Notes: generated by a model from the sequence alone, not told the origin. Positions 20,208 to 31,525 are shown, numbered from the stretch's first letter. The stretch is 64,000 nt of DNA from Opitutia bacterium (GCA_947470855.1 CANIUQ010000003.1:38888-102887), one strand, 5' to 3'. Numbers and translations are program-made.

Positions 20208-20999
20208 GTGGACAAGTTAACGGAAATCATGAATGCCAAACGTAAGGAAATAGCCCCTTACGCTCGTCTGGTTACAGAAGCCGAGCTCGCCGTCTTCGCC
20301 CAGCACACCCTGCCCCCAGGTTTTCGAGCCTCTTTAGTCAACCCCCATCGTCTCACGATTATTGCGGAGGTTAAACGAGCCTCTCCCAGTGTGGGAGATA
20401 TCGCCCAATCCATCAATGCGGTCGAACAGGCTCGCCTCTATGCGGATGCTGGTGCCGACTGTCTTTCCGTGTTAACGGAGTCCCGGTATTTCAAAGGTCA
20501 CCTGCAAGATTTAATTACCGTCGTCCAGGATCAAGCTCGTCGCTCCAAGCCCCTGCCCTGCATTCGCAAAGACTTCATGGTACACCCGTACCAAGTCTTT
20601 GAGGCTGCTCAAGCGGGAGCTCGCTGTATTCTCATCATCGTGCGCGGATTAACGGATGACGAAATTCGCCCGCTGCACCACGCTGCGCAAATTGCTGGGT
20701 TGGATGTTTTATTCGAAGTTCACGATGAAGCTGAATTGGAACGTGCATTGAAGCATAACCCTACGATGGTTGGAGTAAATAACCGCAATCTTTCGACTTT
20801 CCAAATCGATCTTTCTTTCGCCGAACGCGTGCTTCCGCAAATGCCTTCCCACATTTTAAAAGTAGCAGAAAGTGGTATTAAGACCGTGGACGATGCTCGA
20901 CGCATGCGTCAAGCAGGAGCTCAAGCCTTGCTCGTCGGGGAATCGCTTATGCGATCCCCAAATCCTCAAGCACTTTTATCTGCTTTTCGAGAAGTATGA
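20208..20999 (+). CDS. trpC: Indole-3-glycerol phosphate synthase
   Basis: IIAEVKRASPSVGDI; CLSVLTESRYFKGHLQDL; PCIRKDFMVHPYQVFEAAQAGARCILII; VGVNNRNLSTF. GTG start. Confidence 0.96.
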   Translation: MDKLTEIMNAKRKEIAPYARLVTEAELAVFAQHTLPPGFRASLVNPHRLTIIAEVKRASPSVGDIAQSINAVEQARLYADAGADCLSVLTESRYFKGHLQDLITVVQDQARRSKPLPCIRKDFMVHPYQVFEAAQAGARCILIIVRGLTDDEIRPLHHAAQIAGLDVLFEVHDEAELERALKHNPTMVGVNNRNLSTFQIDLSFAERVLPQMPSHILKVAESGIKTVDDARRMRQAGAQALLVGESLMRSPNPQALLSAFREV

Positions 21000-21829
21000 A
21001 CGACGGCCCCTTGTCGCTCTCGGAGACTCGCGAGTTGCTCGCACGTCTTTCGCACATGCCCAAAAAATGGTTAGGGCAAAACTTTTTAGTCGATGGCAAT
21101 ATCGTTCGTAAATCTCTCGAGTTAGGTGAAGTAAAACCGGGAGACGTTGTGGTCGAAATTGGTCCGGGGTTAGGAACACTGAGTCGCACACTTTTGGGAG
21201 CAGGGGCTGATTTACATGCCGTTGAAGCCGACTCCACCATGGTCTATCATTTGCAAAGTTCACTCCAGTCACGTTGGCCTCAAAGCTTTCATTTAATGGA
21301 GGGTGACGCTGTTGAACACCCCTTAGCCGATTTAGTAAATCCCCCCGAAGGAACCTTTAAGGTTATCGCCAATTTACCTTACGCCATCTCCACTCCTTGG
21401 ATTGAAGCCATTTGTCAGGGGCCACTTCCATCGGTGATGGTTTTGATGTTACAACGAGAAGCTGCCGAGAGGTTAACCGCTGAAGTAGGAACCAAGCATT
21501 GGTCAGCTGTTACCGCACAAGTGCAACTGGCGTTCGAAAAAGTAAAAGTTCACCCCGTACCTGCTCAATCATTCAATCCTCCTCCACGGGTTGATTCCTG
21601 TCTTTTGGTTTTGAAAAAACGACCCGATGCACAGCGACTCAGTCAACGTGCTCGAGAAGTTGCTCGAGGGCTTTTCACCCAACGCAGAAAGCAAGTTGGG
21701 TCGTCAGCAAAAAAGTTGTTTCTGGGTGCATCCGATGTCACAGATTGGCTAAATAACCTGCCAAACTATGGTTTAACGACACAAGCTCGCCCCGAGGACA
21801 TTCCTGCCGAAGCCTGGCTTAACCTTTAA
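20996..21829 (+). CDS. rsmA: 16S rRNA (adenine1518/1519-N6) dimethyltransferase
   Basis: KKWLGQNFLVDGNIVRKSLE; VVEIGPGLGTLSRTLL; VIANLPYAISTPW. ATGA overlap with trpC. Confidence 0.95.
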   Translation: MNDGPLSLSETRELLARLSHMPKKWLGQNFLVDGNIVRKSLELGEVKPGDVVVEIGPGLGTLSRTLLGAGADLHAVEADSTMVYHLQSSLQSRWPQSFHLMEGDAVEHPLADLVNPPEGTFKVIANLPYAISTPWIEAICQGPLPSVMVLMLQREAAERLTAEVGTKHWSAVTAQVQLAFEKVKVHPVPAQSFNPPPRVDSCLLVLKKRPDAQRLSQRAREVARGLFTQRRKQVGSSAKKLFLGASDVTDWLNNLPNYGLTTQARPEDIPAEAWLNL

Positions 21830-21876
21830 ATCCACGTTGGATTGCCTTTCGGCAAATCTCTGCTCTTTGTCTGCCT

Positions 21877-23256
21877 ATGTCTGTTAAAGTAGGATTAGTT
21901 TCCCTCGGTTGTGCTAAAAATCTCATCGATTCTGAGATCATGATTGGCCATCTCGCCAAGGCGGGGATGTCCATGACCAGTAATGCTGCGGAGGCCGACG
22001 TCGTCATTGTTAATACCTGCTCATTTATCGATGCCTCTAAGCATGAAGCGCTAGAAGCCATTTACGAAATGAGTGATGGCAAAGCGAAGGCACGAAAGAA
22101 AAACCAAAAACTTATCGTCGCGGGATGCATGTCGCAAAGGTATCAAGGAGCCCTTCCCGTGGTCGAAGGAGTCAAGGGTCGAGTCGAGCTACCCAAAGTT
22201 GATGCCTTTATTGGTTTAGACCAGGTAACCAACATTGTTCCCGTTATCGAAAAAGTGATGGGCGGTTCCGCTGGTCGTACCGAGTTTGTCGCCAAAACGA
22301 CAACGTTTATTCCTGATTACGATACACCACGTTTTCGTTTAACCCCAAAACATTCCGCCTACATCAAAATTGCTGAAGGTTGTAATCACCCTTGTACCTT
22401 TTGCATCATCCCTCGCATTCGCGGTCGCCACCGTAGTCGTACCATTGACTCTGTGGTCAAAGAAGCTCAGCAACTGGTTAAAGAAGGGGTTAAAGAAATT
22501 AACCTCATTTCTCAGGATACTACCTATTTCGGCATGGATCGCTGGACCGATGAACGTCCTAATCCTCGCAGTAAAGTCGACTCATCTAAAGGCGAATCGT
22601 TGGCCTCCCTCTTACGTGAGTTAGATAAAATCGAAGGCGATTTCTGGATACGTTTACTTTATACACACCCAGCACACTGGAGCGATGAGTTGATTGAAAC
22701 CATTGCACAATCACGTCACATCGCTCGCTATGTTGATATACCTCTGCAGCATATTTCGAATAAGATGCTGACGGCGATGCAGCGTGAAACCAGTGGTGAC
22801 TATATTCGCGACCTGATTACCCGCATGCGTCGTGGCGTTCCCGATATGGTGATTCGAACGACTTTCATCGTCGGTTTCCCGGGGGAAACCGAGGAAGACT
22901 TTAATGAACTCTTGAACTTCTTAGAAAATACCCGCTTCGATCGAGTTGGTATTTTCAAGTATTCCAAAGAGGAAGGCACTAAGGCAGCCAAGATGGAAGG
23001 TCATCTTTCTGATGAAGTTAAAACCGATCGTCACGCACGGGCGATGCTTTTACTGCAACGTCTGTCTAAAGAACGTGGCAAGCGTTTCATCGGTCGTAAG
23101 CTACGCGTGCTCATTGAAAACCCTGGAGTGGGACGAAGCGAAGGTGACGCCATGGATATCGACGGCGTGGTTAAAGTGCCTACCCAATATCCTGTAGGAC
23201 AATTTGCCGATGTTGTCATTACAGGCGCGGAAGAGTACGACTTACTTGCCAAATAA
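21877..23256 (+). CDS. rimO: Ribosomal protein S12 methylthiotransferase
   Basis: KVGLVSLGCAKNLIDSEIMIG; radical SAM motif IAEGCNHPCTFCIIPRIRGRHRSR. Confidence 0.95.
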   Translation: MSVKVGLVSLGCAKNLIDSEIMIGHLAKAGMSMTSNAAEADVVIVNTCSFIDASKHEALEAIYEMSDGKAKARKKNQKLIVAGCMSQRYQGALPVVEGVKGRVELPKVDAFIGLDQVTNIVPVIEKVMGGSAGRTEFVAKTTTFIPDYDTPRFRLTPKHSAYIKIAEGCNHPCTFCIIPRIRGRHRSRTIDSVVKEAQQLVKEGVKEINLISQDTTYFGMDRWTDERPNPRSKVDSSKGESLASLLRELDKIEGDFWIRLLYTHPAHWSDELIETIAQSRHIARYVDIPLQHISNKMLTAMQRETSGDYIRDLITRMRRGVPDMVIRTTFIVGFPGETEEDFNELLNFLENTRFDRVGIFKYSKEEGTKAAKMEGHLSDEVKTDRHARAMLLLQRLSKERGKRFIGRKLRVLIENPGVGRSEGDAMDIDGVVKVPTQYPVGQFADVVITGAEEYDLLAK

Positions 23257-23264
23257 ACGGAGAC

Positions 23265-25769
23265 TCACTCGCGTTCTGGCGTAAAGTCAGCTGGCTCCGA
23301 TAAAGCAGCAGAGTCACTCAGTCTAATTAATGAATCCAAGGAACTGAAGTGACGTGTCCAGTCGGTCATATCAGGAATATCGCCGACCACCGTCGAAAAC
23401 AGCTCACGTTTCTCTTGTTTTAAATCTTCAATACGCTCCTCCACGGTTCCGGGAGCAATCATACGATAAATTAAGACAGGGTTTTTTTGTCCAATACGAT
23501 GCACCCGATCCACCGCTTGTGCTTCAACGGCGGGATTCCACCACGGATCCATCAAGAAAACATATTCGGCTGTATTGAGGGTAATACCCGTGCCACCAGC
23601 CTTTAATGAAGCGAGAAACACCGCTGGGCCTTTTGTTTCCTTGAATTGCTCGACAGGGGTTGAGCGATCTTTGGTTTCCCCCGTTAATTCAAAGATGGGA
23701 AGATTGGGTAAATCTTTGTGGATGGCCGACTTCACCCGATCGAGTAGTGAAACAAACTGGGAAAAAATAACGGCTTTGGAATCGTTCGCTGCTATCTCAG
23801 AAAGTTTGGAAACCAGAAGAGTCACTTTTCCTGAATGAAGACTCGGGGAGTGTTCGTTTTCAGGAAGCAGACCAGGGTCACAACAAACTTGTCGAAGACG
23901 CATTAAAAGCGTGAGAACCGAAGCTGCATCGCGCGACAGTAATGAAGCGAGTTCCCCGGAAAGCCCACTCCCCTGCGACAAATGCTGATAAAGAGCTCGT
24001 TGCTCGACCGTCAAAGGACACGGCAAGACGACCTCCATCTTAGGCGGAATATCGGAAGCCACATGTCGCTTTAATCGTCTTAAAATAAACGGCGAAACTT
24101 GACGGCGCACTTTCACTAAAGCGGTGGCCGAATCGCGCAGCATGATGCGCTCGAAGTGTGCACGTTTACCCAAGAGACCTGGCATCAAAAAACGAAAAAT
24201 CGTCCATAAATCCGTCGGTCGATTCTCTAAGGGTGTCCCCGTGATGGCGAGACGGTGCTGTGCTTGAACACTTAAGCATGTTTGAGTCGTTTTAGCCTCA
24301 GGATTTTTAATCGCTTGGGCTTCATCTAAAACAATGTAGCCGAATTTTGTTTTACCGAGAAGGTCGGCATGACGGCGAAGTTGCGTGTAACTTGAAATCC
24401 ACAACTTGGGCTCAGGGTTTTTTGTAAAATCGTTCTCCGCCGTCAAAACGGAAGCCTGCAACTCAGGGTGAAAACGTTTTATTTCCCCAAGCCACACGGG
24501 AATGACACTGGCAGGACATACAATGATGGATCGCTCTTCCAGCGGACGTGAAGCTAAGAGTGCCAAAACTTGTACAGTTTTTCCTAACCCCATTTCATCG
24601 GCCAATAGGGGGTGTGAACCTAAATCACAGAGACGCGCCAACCATGCGACACCTTTAGCCTGATAGGGTCGAAGATGTGCAGGCAGACCCTCTGGAGGTG
24701 GAGGCTCTTGCAGTAGGCTATCTTTCCAAGCTTTTAACTCATCATTGAGTTTAAGTGAGCCTACGGCGGCGTGATCAAAGAGCGAAAGTAACAAGTAGCG
24801 AGGAATCTCACCCTCCTTCGCTTTCCAATCCTCCGAAAAATCGGCTACCGCCGCGTTGTAGGCCACGACTCCCTTACCGGGAAGAATCACCGGACGTCCA
24901 CCCGCCTTTAATAACAGTTTTTGTTCATGCTCCTGCAGAGGATGTGAACCGGCACGCAGATTCCAATTAAGGCGAAACGATTTCTTATCCTCGGTTGATT
25001 CAACCTGAGCCTCTACAGCCACTTGCAATTGTTCATTTTTAAAAATAGTAAGAACCTCTTCACCAGATAGACGAAAACGCTTACGCCATTCATTAAGATC
25101 TTCGCGAACAAACCGTTCGATTTTACCGATGTTATCCATCGTCCACGTGCCTGATGATTTCGTGTAAACAAATCCCGCTCGATGAGCAGCGGTGTTAAAG
25201 CGAAACAACATTTGACGTTGTTCATCGGACAGTTCCTCACTGGGAATTGATCCAGGCCCGAAACAATTATACGAATGCCCACCGCGACCAGCCCACGAGG
25301 CTGAGCAAGTCAAACCATCGGAAGTTAGTTCAAAGGCGACCTGTAGTTTTAAACTTGAGCGCGAACCTGAATCTTTTTTCCCTGGCTCAATCGCTACCGT
25401 CGGCTCAGGAGCGACAGCTGAATCATCAATCGCTTTGATTTCATCAGCGAGCAATTCTTCAATCTCGTAAATCGCTGCGATGGCAAAGGGTGCACCATTT
25501 TCCTCCTCAGGCAAAGAGGTACGCCATTCGATTTTTCCGTTCTTGAGTTCAATGACTGCCCGAACTGTCTGACTTTCTGTCTTCGTCACAACTTCTCCAG
25601 TTTGTACCTTCAATTCAACGGAGCGGACAAGCCCGTCGGTGTAAAGTCCGCGACCCTTGGTGAGGTCTTTGGGCCTAAAAAGACTCTCCCATTCCGCTGG
25701 AAGTGCCTCAAACCAGTATTCGAGGGCTTCAGTGGAGTAGGAACGATTAGCCGGCCTTGGGGTGGACAT
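23265..25769 (-). CDS. SNF2 family helicase
   Basis: LADEMGLGKTVQVLALL; VLDEAQAIKNPEAKTTQ; AITGTPLENRPTDLW; WWNPAVEAQAVDRVHRIGQ. Confidence 0.94.
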   Translation of the reverse strand: MSTPRPANRSYSTEALEYWFEALPAEWESLFRPKDLTKGRGLYTDGLVRSVELKVQTGEVVTKTESQTVRAVIELKNGKIEWRTSLPEEENGAPFAIAAIYEIEELLADEIKAIDDSAVAPEPTVAIEPGKKDSGSRSSLKLQVAFELTSDGLTCSASWAGRGGHSYNCFGPGSIPSEELSDEQRQMLFRFNTAAHRAGFVYTKSSGTWTMDNIGKIERFVREDLNEWRKRFRLSGEEVLTIFKNEQLQVAVEAQVESTEDKKSFRLNWNLRAGSHPLQEHEQKLLLKAGGRPVILPGKGVVAYNAAVADFSEDWKAKEGEIPRYLLLSLFDHAAVGSLKLNDELKAWKDSLLQEPPPPEGLPAHLRPYQAKGVAWLARLCDLGSHPLLADEMGLGKTVQVLALLASRPLEERSIIVCPASVIPVWLGEIKRFHPELQASVLTAENDFTKNPEPKLWISSYTQLRRHADLLGKTKFGYIVLDEAQAIKNPEAKTTQTCLSVQAQHRLAITGTPLENRPTDLWTIFRFLMPGLLGKRAHFERIMLRDSATALVKVRRQVSPFILRRLKRHVASDIPPKMEVVLPCPLTVEQRALYQHLSQGSGLSGELASLLSRDAASVLTLLMRLRQVCCDPGLLPENEHSPSLHSGKVTLLVSKLSEIAANDSKAVIFSQFVSLLDRVKSAIHKDLPNLPIFELTGETKDRSTPVEQFKETKGPAVFLASLKAGGTGITLNTAEYVFLMDPWWNPAVEAQAVDRVHRIGQKNPVLIYRMIAPGTVEERIEDLKQEKRELFSTVVGDIPDMTDWTRHFSSLDSLIRLSDSAALSEPADFTPERE

Positions 25770-25897
25770 CGACGGGTCGTTGATTAAAGTTCATCATTTT
25801 AGCCAGTTCAACCCTCAAAGTCTGATAATTATTCATAGGGTCTGGACTTGTTTAACTGACCATTTTCTCTTTAATCTTAAGAACTTTTTAATCAAAA

Positions 25898-28627
25898 ATG
25901 AAACATCTTAGCGTAGGATCACGATGGAATGCCGACCTTGTCGCGCAATTGCACGAGCAATGGAAGCAAGACCCGAAGTCCGTTGACTCCGATTGGCAGT
26001 CATTTTTTGAGGGTTTTGAGCTCGGATTAGCTCTTCCGCCCAAGCCAGGGAAACCAGGCGCTGCCCCTGCATCGGGTGGGGTTGATGCCATTGCTCAAGC
26101 CAAAGTTCTCGCAGCAATCCATGCCTACCGAACATTGGGCCATCTCCAAACTAAAACCAACCCTCTGGCTGAGCCCTTCCCTCATTTTGAATTAACCGAC
26201 AAAGCACTCGGGCTCGATACCATTCCTGCCAATCATGTCTTCTACACAGGCGATTTTCTTGGTGGCACCAATCTCCCTCTCTCAGAAATCCTCGCAAAAC
26301 TAAAGTCCATCTACTGTAACACTATCGGTGTAGAGTATACGCATATTCAGGATGGCGATCGTCGTCGTTGGCTCCAGGAGCGTGTCGAATCCTCTGGATT
26401 ACGCGCCAACTACGATACCGCAACACGTCGTTTTTTCCTCCGCACCATTGTGCAAGGTGAACAATTTGAGCGATTCCTTCATCGCACCTTTGTGGGTGCT
26501 AAACGCTTCTCGATTGAAGGAGGAGAAAGTTTATTAGCCGCTATCGAACGCGTGATTCAACGCGCACCAGGATTGAGTATTTCTGATATTATTATTGGTA
26601 TGGCCCACCGTGGTCGGCTCAATATCTTGGTTAATGTTCTTGGAAAAAAACCCGAACAACTCTTCAAGGCATTTTCCGAAAGCTACGTTCCCGATACAAC
26701 CAATGGCGACGGCGATGTAAAATATCACCTCGGCTATGAAAACAGTCGAACCGTTGACGGTAAATCTGTCGCATTAACTTTAGCTTATAACCCGAGCCAC
26801 CTCGAGGCTGTTAACCCTGTGGCTCTTGGTCGTGCTCGCGCACGGGTGGACTTGCAGAACGGATCTAATCGTTCACAGCTTCTCCCTATTCTGGTTCACG
26901 GTGACGCCGCGTTTGCTGGACAAGGCATTGTCATGGAGACTTTGAATCTCTCGGGAGTCAAAGGATACTCCGTTGGTGGCACCTTACACTTTGTGACGAA
27001 TAATCAGGTTGGATTCACCACCAATCCTGACGAAGCTCGCACTGGTCGTCACTGCACTGAAATCGCCAAGTTTGTCGAAGCTCCTATCTTGCATGTGAAT
27101 GGAGACGATCCTGACTCTGTAGCTTTAGCGACCGAAATCGCTTTAGAATATCGTCAAAAATTCTCCGCTGATGTCGTGGTGGATATCGTTTGTTATCGTC
27201 GCTACGGTCACAACGAAGCCGACGAGCCTCTTTTTACTCAGCCCATTCTCTATAAATCCATTTCCAGCCACCCCACCGTCTCCGAGCTATACGCTAAACG
27301 CCTCGTCGAGTCGGGGTCGGCACCCGATGGCGAGTTAATGTCGCTACGAAATGAATTTGATGTTACTTTAAACGCCGCCCAAGAACGTGCCGTAGCAGCG
27401 GCAAAAAAAGAAGAGGAGCAAAACAAAGGCGCTCCTTCTCTCTTACGTCCATTTAAGTCTCCCTACGACACCTCGGTCGAAACAAAGGCTGCAAAAGAAT
27501 TAATCGACAAAGTGGCTCCATCACTTTGGCAGATGCCTCCTGATTTCTCACCGAATCACAAGATTAAGCGCTCCTTGGATATTCGCGCTGAAGCATTCAA
27601 ATCAGGTATTAATTTTGATTGGACTCTCGGCGAGGCTTTAGCCTTTGGTACCCTTTTAGCAGAGGGCCACCCTATCCGCATTTCTGGACAGGATTGTGAA
27701 CGTGGCACCTTTGCCCACCGCCATGCGGTTTTACATGATCCTTCCAATGACGCTGAGTACACGCCGCTCAATTCAGTCGCTGGCGGTGAATCCATCGAAC
27801 TCGTAAATTCAACGCTTTCTGAGTATGCTGTTTTAGGTTTTGACTACGGATACTCTCTCGAAGCTCCCGATTCCTTAGTCATCTGGGAAGCACAGTTTGG
27901 CGACTTCTCTAACGGTGCACAAATCATCATCGATCAATTCATCGCCTCCGCCGAATCGAAATGGGGTCAAACCAGTGGCCTCGTCCTTTTACTGCCTCAC
28001 GGTTACGAGGGTCAAGGCCCCGAGCACTCTTCGGCTCGCATAGAACGCTACCTACAATTGTGTGCCGAAAATAATATTCAAGTGATTCAACCCAGCACAC
28101 CGGCTCAGTTATTCCATGCCCTTCGTCGACAAGTGAAGTCTGAACATCGTAAGCCCTTAGTGGTGATGACTCCCAAGAGTCTCTTAAGACACAAAGCTTG
28201 CGTCAGCGTCTTAACCGATTTCACCCAAGGATCTTTCCGAGCTTTCTTGCCTGATTCAACTCCAGCCACAAAGACCGAACGCTTACTCATCTGCTCTGGA
28301 AAAGTGTTCTATGATTTAGAAGCGGAACGCGCGCAGCGCAAAGATACGACAACAACCATCGTTCGGGCTGAGCAATTCTATCCGTTTGATGCAGCAACCA
28401 TTAAAAAGTTGTATCAGCAGTACGGCTCACCAGCCAAAGTTGCCTGGGTTCAGGATGAGCCTCAGAATATGGGTGCTTGGACCTTCATCGCACCTCTGCT
28501 CGAATCCACTTTAGGTATTAAACCCCACTATGCTGGTCGCGATGCTGCAGCTTCGCCTGCCGTCGGAGCACTCTCCGTTCACCGCTTAGAGCAAGCGGAC
28601 CTCATAAAACAGGCTTTTTCTATCTAA
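25898..28627 (+). CDS. sucA: 2-oxoglutarate dehydrogenase E1 component
   Basis: IIGMAHRGRLNILVNVLGK; YNPSHLEAVNPVALGRARA; CYRRYGHNEADEPLFTQP; LLPHGYEGQGPEHSSARIERYLQL. Confidence 0.97.
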   Translation: MKHLSVGSRWNADLVAQLHEQWKQDPKSVDSDWQSFFEGFELGLALPPKPGKPGAAPASGGVDAIAQAKVLAAIHAYRTLGHLQTKTNPLAEPFPHFELTDKALGLDTIPANHVFYTGDFLGGTNLPLSEILAKLKSIYCNTIGVEYTHIQDGDRRRWLQERVESSGLRANYDTATRRFFLRTIVQGEQFERFLHRTFVGAKRFSIEGGESLLAAIERVIQRAPGLSISDIIIGMAHRGRLNILVNVLGKKPEQLFKAFSESYVPDTTNGDGDVKYHLGYENSRTVDGKSVALTLAYNPSHLEAVNPVALGRARARVDLQNGSNRSQLLPILVHGDAAFAGQGIVMETLNLSGVKGYSVGGTLHFVTNNQVGFTTNPDEARTGRHCTEIAKFVEAPILHVNGDDPDSVALATEIALEYRQKFSADVVVDIVCYRRYGHNEADEPLFTQPILYKSISSHPTVSELYAKRLVESGSAPDGELMSLRNEFDVTLNAAQERAVAAAKKEEEQNKGAPSLLRPFKSPYDTSVETKAAKELIDKVAPSLWQMPPDFSPNHKIKRSLDIRAEAFKSGINFDWTLGEALAFGTLLAEGHPIRISGQDCERGTFAHRHAVLHDPSNDAEYTPLNSVAGGESIELVNSTLSEYAVLGFDYGYSLEAPDSLVIWEAQFGDFSNGAQIIIDQFIASAESKWGQTSGLVLLLPHGYEGQGPEHSSARIERYLQLCAENNIQVIQPSTPAQLFHALRRQVKSEHRKPLVVMTPKSLLRHKACVSVLTDFTQGSFRAFLPDSTPATKTERLLICSGKVFYDLEAERAQRKDTTTTIVRAEQFYPFDAATIKKLYQQYGSPAKVAWVQDEPQNMGAWTFIAPLLESTLGIKPHYAGRDAAASPAVGALSVHRLEQADLIKQAFSI

Positions 28628-28761
28628 AAAGATGCTCAAGTCCCTTAATCAGGACTTTCGGCGGATTCCCAACCATCCTTTCACCGAAAAATTGGTAATA
28701 ATTACCCTATTTCCCCGTTGAAACTCGGGCGAAGGGCTTCCAAGGTAAATTATCTAACTTT

Positions 28762-30024
28762 ATGGCTCTAGAAGTCAAAATTCCCTCGATGGGAGAATCC
28801 ATCACCGGTGGCCTGTTGGCCTCTTGGTCAGTCAAAAGCGGCGATGCCGTGAAAAAAGGCCAAAACCTTTATTCTTATGAGACTGACAAGATTACCTCGG
28901 AAGGCACCGCAGAAGCTGATGGAAAAATTACCATTTTAGTAAACGCGGGAACGGAAGTTCTCGTAGGCCAAGTGGTTGCAACCATTGAGATCGGAGCAGC
29001 TGGATCTAGCCCCACACCTGCTGCTTCTCCAGCAACCTCTGCACCGGCTCCTGCGGCGAAACCTGCCACAGCGACACCAGCTCCACAACCCATCGCCGCA
29101 AAATCCGTAGACGTTGGCGATGTCTCTCCAGCCGTTCGTCGTATTGCAGCTGAAACGGGACTTAACCCAGCCTCGATTCCTGGCACGGGCAAAGATGGTC
29201 GTGTTACCAAAGGCGACATGCTTGCCGCACTTGATGGTCAAACGCCGATTCAAGCAGTCGCCCCATCGGCTCCTGCACCCTCAACTGCTAAAGCACCTGC
29301 TATTGAAATCCCTTCGCGAGATGGTCGCACGACGCGCAAACGCATGTCTCCACTTCGTCGTAAAATTGCAGAACGCTTAGTTCAGGCAAAATCAGAAACG
29401 GCGATGCTGACCACCTTTAATGAGGTCAACATGGCTCCGGTGATGGAATTGCGTAAACGCCACGGTGAAGAATTCCTCAAGAAATACGGGGTCAAACTCG
29501 GTTTCATGTCTTTCTTTGTCAAAGCAGCTGTACAAGCCTTGAAAGATGTTCCGCAGGTTAACGCGCAACTCGACGGAGAAGATATTATCGAAAATCATTT
29601 TTATGATATCGGTGTCGCTGTGGGAACTGACAAAGGTCTCATGGTTCCAGTCGTTCGCGACTGCGATCAACTCTCCTTTGCTGGCATCGAAAAAGCCATT
29701 GGCGATTTCGGAAAACGTGCTCGCGATGGAAAAATTCAGTTACCTGAATTACAAGGCGGAGTCTTCACCATTTCCAATGGTGGCATTTATGGCTCGATGC
29801 TCTCCACGCCCATTCTTAACCACCCACAAGCGGCGATTATGGGTCTACACAACATCGTTGAGCGTGCGGTCGTTGAAAAAGGACAAGTCGTTGTTCGCCC
29901 CATCATGTATCTCGCTCTGTCTTACGACCATCGTATCATTGATGGTAAAGAAGCTGTAACATTCTTGGTTAAAGTACGTCAGTACATCGAAGAACCACAA
30001 ACCCTACTCTTTGGTATTTCTTAA
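28762..30024 (+). CDS. sucB: Dihydrolipoamide succinyltransferase (E2)
   Basis: Lipoyl domain [18 protein letters not shown], Ala/Pro linker, E3-binding [30 protein letters not shown], catalytic [20 protein letters not shown]. Confidence 0.96.
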   Translation: MALEVKIPSMGESITGGLLASWSVKSGDAVKKGQNLYSYETDKITSEGTAEADGKITILVNAGTEVLVGQVVATIEIGAAGSSPTPAASPATSAPAPAAKPATATPAPQPIAAKSVDVGDVSPAVRRIAAETGLNPASIPGTGKDGRVTKGDMLAALDGQTPIQAVAPSAPAPSTAKAPAIEIPSRDGRTTRKRMSPLRRKIAERLVQAKSETAMLTTFNEVNMAPVMELRKRHGEEFLKKYGVKLGFMSFFVKAAVQALKDVPQVNAQLDGEDIIENHFYDIGVAVGTDKGLMVPVVRDCDQLSFAGIEKAIGDFGKRARDGKIQLPELQGGVFTISNGGIYGSMLSTPILNHPQAAIMGLHNIVERAVVEKGQVVVRPIMYLALSYDHRIIDGKEAVTFLVKVRQYIEEPQTLLFGIS

Positions 30025-30038
30025 TTCCTTACCCTCAC

Positions 30039-31439
30039 ATGTCTCAACTCGATCTCGTTGTCATTGGTTCAGGCCCAGGCGGTTATGTTGCTGCCATCAA
30101 AGCCGCTCAACTTGGACTGAAAGTCGCCCTCGTTGAAAAAGACCCTACTTTAGGTGGTACTTGCCTTAATGTTGGATGTATTCCTTCCAAGGCTCTACTT
30201 CACTCGACTGAAGTCTACCAACAAGCTCTGCACGGTAAAAAACATGGCTTAGTGGGTGCCGAAAAAATTACTTTTGATGTCAGTGCGATGCTGGCGAACA
30301 AAGATAAAGTCGTCGCTCAGTTAAACAAAGGCGTCGAGTACTTGGTCTCGAAACGTGGGATTGAAATTGTCCGCGGTCTAGGTCGCTTAGATAAGCCAGG
30401 CAAAGTTTTGGTGCGTAGCACTGGTGGAGAACGCACTCTGGAGACCAAAAATATCTTGATCGCTACTGGCTCAACAGTTGTCGAATTACCTTTCCTCAAG
30501 TTTGATGGCGAAACCATCATTTCCTCGGATCACGGTATTGCGCTCGATAAAGTACCAGAAAAAATGGTTGTCGTTGGTGCAGGTGCGATTGGCCTCGAAC
30601 TCGGTTCCGTATGGTCTCGCCTCGGGTCACAAGTCACCGTGGTTGAAATGATGACCAGCATTGGTGGTCCTGCATACGACGCCGATGTCACCAAAGTCGC
30701 CCAAGCCGCTTTTGAAAAACAAGGTCTCAAATTTGAGCTCGGTGCTAAAGTCACTGGCGTAAAGAAAGCTTCCGCTGGTGTCTCTCTTACGGCTGAACGC
30801 GATGGCAAAGTTCTCGAATTCCCTGCCAATAAAATCCTCGTTGCGGTGGGTCGTAAACCTAACACCACAGGACTGGGCGCACAAGAAGCTGGTCTTAAAT
30901 TAGACGAACGTCAGCGCATCGTCATCGACGATCACTTCCGTACTAACATTCCTGGTGTCTACGCTATTGGTGATGTGGTGGCTGGTCCCATGCTCGCACA
31001 CAAAGCGGAAGAAGAAGGTGTTGCCGCTGCCGAAATTATTGCCGGCAAATCGGGTCACGTGAATTATCATATCATCCCTGGGGTAATCTACACTGAGCCC
31101 GAAGTTGCGGGCGTCGGTATGATTGAATCAGAGGCGAAGTCCAAGAACGTCGAAGTCAAAGTCGGTAAATTCCAGCTTGCAGGAAATGGTCGTGCCATCG
31201 CCACCGATGCTACCACGGGCTTTGTTAAAGTAATTGCTGATGCAAAATCTGACAAAGTTCTAGGTGTTCAAATCGTCGCACGAGGCGCTTCAGAAATGAT
31301 TGCTGCAGCCTGTGCTCATATGGAATACGGTGGCAGCTCGGAAGACATCGCTCGCACTTGCTTTGCTCACCCGACCGTAAGTGAATCCTTCAAAGAAGCT
31401 GCCATGGCGGTTTCCAAGATGAGCATTCACTCGCTGTAA
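30039..31439 (+). CDS. lpdA: Dihydrolipoyl dehydrogenase (E3)
   Basis: LVVIGSGPGGYVAAIKAAQLG; GGTCLNVGCIPSKALLHSTE; C-terminal AHPTVSESFKEA. Confidence 0.97.
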   Translation: MSQLDLVVIGSGPGGYVAAIKAAQLGLKVALVEKDPTLGGTCLNVGCIPSKALLHSTEVYQQALHGKKHGLVGAEKITFDVSAMLANKDKVVAQLNKGVEYLVSKRGIEIVRGLGRLDKPGKVLVRSTGGERTLETKNILIATGSTVVELPFLKFDGETIISSDHGIALDKVPEKMVVVGAGAIGLELGSVWSRLGSQVTVVEMMTSIGGPAYDADVTKVAQAAFEKQGLKFELGAKVTGVKKASAGVSLTAERDGKVLEFPANKILVAVGRKPNTTGLGAQEAGLKLDERQRIVIDDHFRTNIPGVYAIGDVVAGPMLAHKAEEEGVAAAEIIAGKSGHVNYHIIPGVIYTEPEVAGVGMIESEAKSKNVEVKVGKFQLAGNGRAIATDATTGFVKVIADAKSDKVLGVQIVARGASEMIAAACAHMEYGGSSEDIARTCFAHPTVSESFKEAAMAVSKMSIHSL

Positions 31440-31461
31440 ATTCGAGTACATCTCCTTCACA

Positions 31462-31484
31462 GGGTGCTCCGGCACCCTTTTTTT
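31462..31484 (+). terminator. Rho-independent terminator after lpdA
   Basis: GGGTGC-TCCG-GCACCC followed by an uninterrupted run of T. Confidence 0.9.
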
Positions 31485-31525
31485 GTATCCCCATACTTTC
31501 AAGGGAACCACTGAGCCGCTAAAAT

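Noticed and set aside
28875-29253. Minus-strand ORFs of 114 and 105 aa opposite sucB
   Set aside because: Produced by the Ala/Pro-rich linker codons of the E2 protein; no independent support.
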